From: Ovis canadensis
Lineage: Eukaryota; Chordata; Mammalia; Artiodactyla; Bovidae
Reading direction: 5' to 3'
Assembly (NCBI RefSeq): GCF_042477335.2
Contig: NC_091247.1
Span: forward strand, 952,501-1,016,500
DNA: 64,000 nucleotides
Below are positions 57,661 to 64,000 of this stretch, piece after piece. Every line of letters starts with the position of its first letter. Within the stretch, counting starts at the first letter, position 1. Below the pieces are notes generated by a model, which saw only the letters and a program-made list of their open reading frames with translations, had not been told where the DNA came from and made no database searches. Both the position numbers and the translations under genes were made by a program.

Positions 57661-58829
57661 GTAGAGAATTGCTCGGTGTGGAAAAACCACGCTTTTGGGC
57701 TCAGAACCCTTGTGAGTGCTGGGCAGAGCTTTCCACACAGGAGGGTCAGCGCTACAGGAGGGGAGGGCTTCCAGAAGGCGAGCGTGGCTGTGTGCGTGGA
57801 CACAGGCGTGTCTGGCTGTGCACTCAGGACTTGTACACTTTGCTGTATAAGTATTTCATTTTAAGAATAAAGAGACGGAGCTTGTATTCCCAGAGAATCC
57901 AAAAAAGATGGTGAAATCCCTAATTACAGTACAGTCATGCACATTTACCCAGAACCACCCTGCTCCATAACGTCAGCGATGGCAGGGCAATCTTAGAAAT
58001 GGGTTTTAACACAAAAGAAGCCCCCAGGTGGGCTGCAGCCCCTAGGAGGGTGGGGGCGCCTGGCACCTACTGCTTCTTGCCATTTCCTTCACTGCAGGCC
58101 TCCTTCGCAAGCCCAAGTCCCACCTGCGTGCAAAGCGGGAGGACCAGTGGAAAGGGCCGTCCCTGTGGGAGATCACACAGACCCTGGAGACTGAGCCCAA
58201 GGCCCCTGGGCAGCTGGGCCCCACCGTCCTCGCCCGCTGCACGGGTGTCAATGAGTCATCTCAAAAGGGTGAGCTGCTGCCCAAACCAACATCACATCAA
58301 GAGTTGAACAGGTGGCTGCTGGGGGGCCACCTGTCGCCAGCAGACACACAGGTTCGACTCAAAAGCCTCCCTCTGGGACGCCCCAGTGAGGCACTGAACT
58401 CCCCGAAATCCACGCTCCCACCGACAGCCGCCCCTGCTGCTTGCAACGCTTGGACTTCCACCCCCGGGTCTAAGCCGCCTGCACAGCCAACCTTCCGAGG
58501 CCACAGTCAAGGACAGACATCTGCACACGGTGCGCCTGTGGCCCCCAGGACCAGAGCCCCAACTGAGCAGTGCCGTCCACACGACGGCCGCCTTCCTTCA
58601 AGTGCAACGTGATGCCGAGTGATCAGGGACCCACTCAGCGCCCGGCGACTGTGGGCACGAGAGCTCAGGAGCAAGCTCTGCGCCCACCCTTCTCGCAGCG
58701 CCCGCTCACAGCTACTCGTGCTGACAGGCACCCAGAGAGACGCTAACGACGGTGCAGCAACTCTGCCCCTTCGGGGCCTCAGCCTCCCCTCCAGCGGGTC
58801 AGGAAACCCACTGCCCCTGCTGCTGCCCA
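57661..58829. other. TRAF2 intron 1 DNA, unassigned
   Basis: The stretch 57,840-57,900 looks like an old repeat tail (AAGTATTTCATTTTAAGAAT). No gene seen. Confidence 0.4.
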
Positions 58830-58837
58830 CGTCCAGA

Positions 58838-58925
58838 AGCGGGATTCCCTGGTGTCCAGTGGTTAGGGTCCACCTGCCAGGGCGGGGGGCACGGCTCAGC
58901 TGAGCCCAGGTCTAGCAGAGGAGCC
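58838..58925 (+). mobile_element. tRNA-derived SINE head fragment
   Basis: GGGATTCCCTGGTGTCCAGT and GGTTAGGGTCCACCTGCCAG match the 5' head of CHR-type SINEs. The rest is eroded. Confidence 0.65.
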
Positions 58926-60480
58926 GCTGCAGCCAGAAGCCCACACACCGGAGCCCACAGCTCGAGCGCCCCTGCTGGCTGCACCCAGAGAAAGCCCACT
59001 TGCAGAAGGGAAGACCCAGCGACCCCTCCCCCCCAAAAAGCCAGCATCCAGAACCTGACCACACTGCTACCGCTAGGCCAGGCCACCGTCCACCGCGGTG
59101 TGACTTACCGCAGGGCCTCCCCAGGCCCTTAAAACATGACGGCACCCGGCTCCTCCCTCAGACCCCCAGGCTGCCCAAGCAGGCCCTCAGAGTCCCAGAG
59201 AGCCCTCACCTGCTCTCCTCGGCGAAGGGGCCTCGCGGGCCTGGAGGCAGGGAGGAGGGGCCCGGGCATATGCAGGGGGTTATGACTGCCCTCCCTGCTC
59301 CCCAGGCTCCCACTGGCCACCGACTCCCACGCCTGGGTCCAGCCCTTCCTCTCTGCTCTCCCCCTGACACACACTAGCCCAGCCATGCCTTACCCCGTTC
59401 CAAAGCAGGGCACCCCAATCCTGGAACCCGCACCGCCTCACCCCTGCTTCTCACCCCCTACCACCGCTGCTGTGTACCCACCTCCCTAACCCACGGCCAG
59501 TCCACAAGAACACCTGCCCCGAACGCCTCTCCACCACCTGCGGGCCTGCCCTGCGGCTCGGAGCCTGCCTCGGTCCCTCCCCCGAGACGCAGCCCCTCCA
59601 CGGAACAGAGACACGCCCTCCCCCTGGACACACGGAGACCTTTGGGGGTGGCCCTCACCTGTCTCCAGGAAGGAGCAGCCCTAGCACCCCTCGAGGACGG
59701 GCATCGAGCCCAAGCCTGGACTCGAGGGCAGATGGACTGTGTGCACCCCACCCCTGGCGCGGTCCGTGCAGCCTGCAGGGCGTGTTTTTCTGGGTTTTCT
59801 TCTCTTGACCTTCCTCCCCTTGCCTGTTCGTGCCCTCCTGCCATGGAAACCCACCTGCCAGGCTGTGCCCAGTCCACACTGGAGTGCTGACCGTGTTGGC
59901 AGGTAGGCTGGCCTTTCCCACTGCCGAGAGGGGCCCACACCTGACTCAAGTCAAAAGGTCTGTCCTTCCCCCAAAACCTCCCCCTGCACCAGGGATGGCT
60001 CTAACTTCTCCGCTCCTGCCCCAGGTCACAAGCGCTGTTCAAACAGCCTATTCCTTCAGCTCCCCAGAGTGACCGAGTCCGTGACGCTCACACGCGACCT
60101 TCACCTCGTCCTGCCGTGAGCCACGCGGGGCGCTGGGCACAGTGAGTGGCGGCACCACCACCGGTGCAGCCGACAGGCCGGGGCCACAGGGCACAACGCA
60201 GCCTGGGACAGCAGAGGTCTGGGACGCAGGGGGATGCCCGAAGGGCCTGTGGCGCAGCCTGGGTGTCTCAGGAGGTGCCCACGCAGCTGTCCCCCGCCAC
60301 AGGACCGGAGCGCGCAGAGGCTCCGCTCCCAGCGCCGGCCTTTGCGGGCTGCAGCCTCAGGGGGGCGGGGCTTCGGTCCCCGGAGGGCGGGCTGAGGTGG
60401 GAGCTGGGCCAGGCTGGGGGGCTGGAATCGGAGAGTCAAGACGCCCGGACGCGTGGAGAGGCTACTGCCCCTCAGCAAAG
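58926..60480. other. TRAF2 intron 1 DNA, unassigned
   Basis: C-rich unique-looking DNA without a supported exon. Open frames on both strands lack domains. Confidence 0.45.
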
Positions 60481-60499
60481 GCTTTACACAAGCACTTCT

Positions 60500-60580
60500 T
60501 AGAGGAGTTTGTTTGAAATTCAACAATAAGGGGTGTTACGGTATGCAAACTACACCGCAATAAAACTGTTAAAAAATGCA
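60500..60580 (+). mobile_element. Old L1 3' tail
   Basis: TTGAAATTCAACAATAAGG, GGTATGCAAACTACACCGCA and ATAAAACTGTTAAAAAATGC resemble the usual L1 end pattern (TGTATGTAAATTATACCTCAATAAA, by memory), mutated. Confidence 0.65.
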
Positions 60581-60619
60581 GAAACTCAAGCCACCCTTTT
60601 CAGTGACTGAGCTGCTGAA

Positions 60620-61660
60620 GGCTGTCGCCGGCCCCACCGCCGGGGACATGTGGCCCCTGAGTCACGCAGGGCCAGGCGCGAGGCCCGGCACGCCCCCTGC
60701 CCTGCCAGACTCTGGATCGGCCGAGCGGCGGCCGTCCCGGACGCAGCCGTCCCCGCTCCCGCTGTCCCCACCGCCGGGTCCACCGGGAGCCCGCTCGGCG
60801 TCCACTGAACCTGGGGCCCCGCACACACGGCAGAGCAGGGTCCCCGGGCTCCGCCCGCCCCGGCAGCGGCCTCCGCTCTGGACCCCCGCACCCGTCGGGG
60901 CCCGGGTCACCGTCGGGCAAGGCCAAAGCGCGGCGGGGCCGGGGCAGGCGGAGGGCCCGCGGCGGCCCCCGAGGCCGGGGAGCCCGTCCGCACCCCAAGC
61001 GGGGCAGGAAGGGGTGGGGGCCGCGGCCGAAGCTCGCGGGCGGCGCGAGGCGCGGGGGCCCCACCGGACCCGGGCCCGCCCCCGCGGACGCCCCGCCGTT
61101 CGCGAACCTTCCTGCGTGGGGCCCGCTCCGACTTTCGGTTTCCGGCCCCGAGAAATCCCCTCAGGCGCGCGCGCCGCGGCGTCCGCGCCTCCCGCCGGGC
61201 CTCCCGGGTCCGCGCGCCCCGCTACCCCGCGTCCCCGCCCCTAGACCTCGACCCCCGACCCCACCGCGACCCCGACCCGGACGTCAGGACTCACCAACGG
61301 TCGCCTCGCGCCCGGAACTGCCTGCCAGCCGGCCGCCGCGGCTGCCGCCGACCCGCCCCCGAGCCCGCCTGACGGACTGCTGTGGGGGCCTACCAGAGGC
61401 GCCCAGGAAGCCATAGCGAGCACCTATTGGCTACATTTCTCCCCGCCCCCTAATTAGGGCCCGCCCACCTGACGGACTGACACCAAAGCCTACCAAGGGC
61501 CTGCAGAGAGCCACGCGGGGCCCGATTGGCCGGTCCTGTCCCCGCCCCTCCCGCCTCCTGACGGACTGACACTGGAGCCTACCAGAAGCGCGCAGGGAGC
61601 CTCAGCGGGCGCCGATTGGGCGGGGCTGCGGCGCCTTGGGTACTTAAGTCTCCGATGGGC
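60620..61660 (-). promoter_or_regulatory. TRAF2: CpG island with TRAF2 promoter and non-coding first exon
   Basis: Very CpG-dense DNA. On the minus strand a strong donor, GTTGGTGAGTCC, ends a non-coding exon at 61295. It can splice to the acceptor CTCTCCCTTAG at 55652-55653, 29 bases upstream of the start codon. No TATA box was seen. Three CCAAT boxes on the minus strand lie upstream at 61426-61430, 61525-61529 and 61615-61619, with GC boxes beside them. Transcription probably starts around 61.32-61.37 kb. Exact start is inference. Confidence 0.75.
61368..61640 (-). repeat. TRAF2: Triplicated 90-100-bp promoter module upstream of TRAF2
   Basis: Each copy begins (plus strand) CCTGACGGACTG at 61368, 61468 and 61557, continues with GCCTACCAG or GCCTACCAA, and then has an ATTGG (CCAAT on the TRAF2 strand) about 58 bases after the start, at 61426, 61525 and 61615. 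The first two copies also end in a CCCCGCCCC GC box; the third has GGGCGGGGC beside its CCAAT. Spacing between CCAAT boxes is 99 and 90 bases. Confidence 0.9.
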
Positions 61661-61824
61661 TCTCTCCTGGAAGGACTCGGCGGCTGCTTATGCCGGTGGT
61701 ACCTGTTCAGCCACGGAAGGTCAACTCCAGGCCCAGGGTGCCGGCGCAGAGCTGGGCCCGAGGGTGGGTTACATTCATGAGAAAAAGTGCAAACGCACCC
61801 CGCCTATCTAAAGGGCGCTTGTGC

Positions 61825-61945
61825 TGAGTCGCTCAGTCGTCTGACTCTGCGACCCCATGGAGTGAAGCCCACCAGGCTCCTCTGTCCCTGGGATTCTCCA
61901 GGCAAGAATGTTGGAGTGGGTTGCCATGCCCTCCTCCTCCTTCCC
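61825..61945 (-). mobile_element. Bov-tA SINE fragment
   Basis: TGAGTCGCTCAGTCGTCTGA, GCGACCCCATGGAGTGAAGC, GGATTCTCCAGGCAAGAATG and GGGTTGCCATGCCCTCCTCC are the reverse complement of the Bov-tA body, about 200 bp upstream of the TRAF2 promoter repeats. Confidence 0.9.
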
Positions 61946-62049
61946 GTCTAAAGGGTAGGAAGACCTAAAGGGAGGTCTCCTTCCCGAGTAGTGAAATGTT
62001 CTATATCCAGTAGCGGCGACGGTTGCCAGACCTTGCAAAAGTACAGATG

Positions 62050-62115
62050 ACGCTGAAATGTAAGCTTGAAAGTGGTGAATTTTATACTATGTGAATTTTA
62101 CCACCAAACAAAACC
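62050..62115 (+). mobile_element. Old L1-like 3' tail
   Basis: GAAAGTGGTGAATTTTATAC and TATGTGAATTTTACCACCAA resemble the end of mammalian L1 elements. Short and diverged. Confidence 0.6.
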
Positions 62116-62670
62116 AAATATACATACCATTGGCATACAAACACACAAGTGGAAACATTTAGAAAGGAGGCCGCAGTCTTGACCAGAACAAAAGGACAGC
62201 GCCGGGAGCGGCAGGGCACTGCCTCTGAGTGTGGGACCCCAGGACCAGCGTTTCTTATCTGCTGAAGGAGGGTGGGGACGATTCGGATTCTCTCCCGTGG
62301 GACACATCTTTCTAAATACCTGAGAACAGTCTCCTCTGACACCAGCACGGGGGAAAAGGATGGCTCTCCCTATCTTGCAGGAAGCAACAGGCAAGGTTGC
62401 TTTGGCAGGTCGCACAGAACTCTGGGCACCCCTGCTCCAGGGGAGCTTCGGAAGCCGAGCAAAGTGCTCAAGGACGGAGTGAACGAAACCAGGCAGGCTG
62501 TGAAGCCACGTAATGTAAACGATCCTGCTGGCATCCAGAAGTACTCTCATCACACTGCATAAGTCATGACTGGGAGTCGGAATTCCCCAGTCCCAAACAC
62601 CACAGCCCTGCACCAGCAGCGGGGCCACCCTGCGTCCAGCACCAGTTCTGTGAACCTCGAGGCTGAGTTT
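62116..62670. other. Unassigned DNA
   Basis: No gene recognised. A minus-strand frame of 349 codons (62098-63147) crosses the SINE at 62.7 kb and is therefore not credible. Confidence 0.4.
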
Positions 62671-62674
62671 GCCA

Positions 62675-62885
62675 TTTCCCTGGTGGCTCAGACTCAGTAA
62701 AGGATCTGCCCGCAATGCAGGGGACCTGGGTTCAATCCCTGGGTCGAGAAGGTCCCCTGGAAGAGGGCATAACAACCCACGCCAGTTGTCTTGCCTGGAG
62801 AATCCCATGGACAGAGGAGCCTGGCAGTCTACAGTCCTGGGGTTGCAGAGAGTCAGACGGCACTGAGCAACTAATACTTGCCTCA
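62675..62885 (+). mobile_element. Bov-tA SINE, nearly complete
   Basis: TTTCCCTGGTGGCTCAGACT, CCCGCAATGCAGGGGACCTG, GGTTCAATCCCTGGGTCGAG, TCTTGCCTGGAGAATCCCAT and GGACAGAGGAGCCTGGCAGT run in order from tRNA-like head to body. Confidence 0.93.
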
Positions 62886-64000
62886 AGCATCCCTGCCCCC
62901 CGCCCCCACCCTGTCCCCCACCCTGTCCCCTCTTATGGGTTCCATGAGCCTTTCTCTCAAGGCTCGTAACTCGTGGAGCTCTCAGGGGTAAGGAGGTCTC
63001 TTCTCCTAGGGTCTGGGGGGCCGAGGTTGTCACGTGAACCCACGGGCAGCGAAGGGAGGAGGTTCCCCACAGCAGCACCCCTCTTTCTTTGGGTAAAATC
63101 TGGGAGCCGTTCACCTGCCTCTGCAGTAAGTCCCCAGGGAGGCTCATACCTCACTCACCCTTCCAGCATCAGAACAGCACGAAGGCGCTGGGCTCAGGGC
63201 CCCGTCAGCCCACCCTAACTCCCGAGGAGGCTTCCTGGACAAAAGTCCTGCTTCCCCAGAAGGTGGCTGCCTGCAGCCCTTGGCACTGACAGGGCTGAGC
63301 TAATCTTGAAGGTTCTGGAGAGGCTTCCAGCATGAGAATGCTTTCATGTCTTCCAGACTGCCAGTTCAGAGGGTCTTCCTGCATACACTGATCAATACAC
63401 AGTGCGTGCGTGTGTGCGTGAGTGGTTCTGGCAGCAGGCCCTGGAGAGGCCGGGGAGACGGAGCCTTGGCAGGGAGGGGCTGCTGACGGAGAAGTGGCCG
63501 GCCCACATCCACCACCAGCTCAGAAGGTGACACCTCGGTCCTGGCAGGCTGGGAAGGGATGACTCACTCCGGTCGTCGGGCAGCGTGGGGGATTCCCACG
63601 CAGGTTCCTTCCTGCCAAAAAGAAAGCAAAAGTCAGTCTCCGAGGCAGTCATCTGGGAGGTGACTGGGACAGCCCCAGCAGACCCTGCCGGGGCCTGCGT
63701 CATCGCCTGTGCCCTGAGGGCTGGGGCCAGGGGCCTCTATCCCCTACCTCGGTGCCCCCCAGAGAGGCGTGGGCCCGGCTACAGACTCCTAGCTTTTCTC
63801 AGCTCTCCCAAGCAGGCAGGTCAGGCCCCATCTGCCGTTCACTGGGCCTGCAGACCCCAGGGGACGGTGCGACTGCCGCCTCCTACTCTGCCTGAGGCCC
63901 CCTCCCCGGCCCCTGGCGCCTGCTCAGCCGCCTGGGGTCTCCTCTCCCAGGCCCTCATCGGCGCCCCAGGACACTTCCTAATGCCCAGGGCACCTCCACT
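62886..64000. other. Unassigned DNA to the window end
   Basis: No exon of EDF1 or another neighbour was recognised. A short GTGCGTGCGTGTGTGCG tract lies near 63402-63418. Confidence 0.45.

Noticed and set aside
62886-64000. An EDF1 exon at the right end
   Set aside because: EDF1 is the next gene in human, but no segment of its conserved helix-turn-helix protein was seen in any frame.

Overview
The window is mammalian nuclear DNA from a ruminant, most likely cattle or a close bovid relative. It carries several BovB (RTE) LINE pieces, many tRNA-derived Bov-tA and CHR-type SINEs, and two copies of a ruminant ERVK-class LTR. Genes are split by GT-AG introns, and CpG islands and GC-rich minisatellites are abundant. 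Four protein-coding genes can be resolved to exon level, and their order matches human 9q34.3 read in reverse: LCN12 (minus), C8G (minus), FBXW5 (plus), TRAF2 (minus). PTGDS and EDF1, the next genes outward in human, were not found and probably lie outside.

Layout. 1-24,500 is gene-poor: a 20-bp minisatellite near 2.3-2.7 kb, a minus-strand solo LTR (4003-7117) split by a nested BovB, a SINE with an internal 39-bp tandem expansion (8.8 kb), CA/TG and C-rich repeats (11.2-12.0 kb), two more BovB copies (15.8-18.4 kb) and a cluster of Bov-tA pieces (22.5-22.9 kb). LCN12 lies at 25.0-27.9 kb, with a last exon that appears to have lost its usual stop. A large G-rich (minus strand) minisatellite at 29.1-30.0 kb separates it from C8G (33.6-34.8 kb), whose seven coding exons give exactly 202 residues. 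A CpG island at 35.4-36.2 kb holds the FBXW5 promoter, and FBXW5 (36.8-39.5 kb) gives 565 residues in eight coding exons. FBXW5 and TRAF2 converge on a 4-kb intergenic block with a strong CTCF-like site, a near-perfect 59-bp minisatellite and a second 38-bp one. TRAF2 (45.1-55.6 kb coding, non-coding first exon near 61.3 kb) gives 516 residues in ten coding exons, about 15 more than human. Its promoter region has three tandem copies of a 90-100-bp module, each with a CCAAT box.

The four genes do not form an operon-like pathway. C8G (complement membrane-attack complex) and LCN12 (secreted lipocalin) are tandem paralogues with matching exon structure. FBXW5 is a substrate adaptor of cullin-RING ligases, and TRAF2 is a RING/MATH adaptor of TNF-receptor signalling. 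No wholly new biological system was seen. The most interesting items are the TRAF2 promoter triplication, the TRAF2 linker insertion, the LCN12 stop loss into repeat DNA, an LTR flanked by an unusually long direct repeat, and BovB copies sharing a lost catalytic aspartate.
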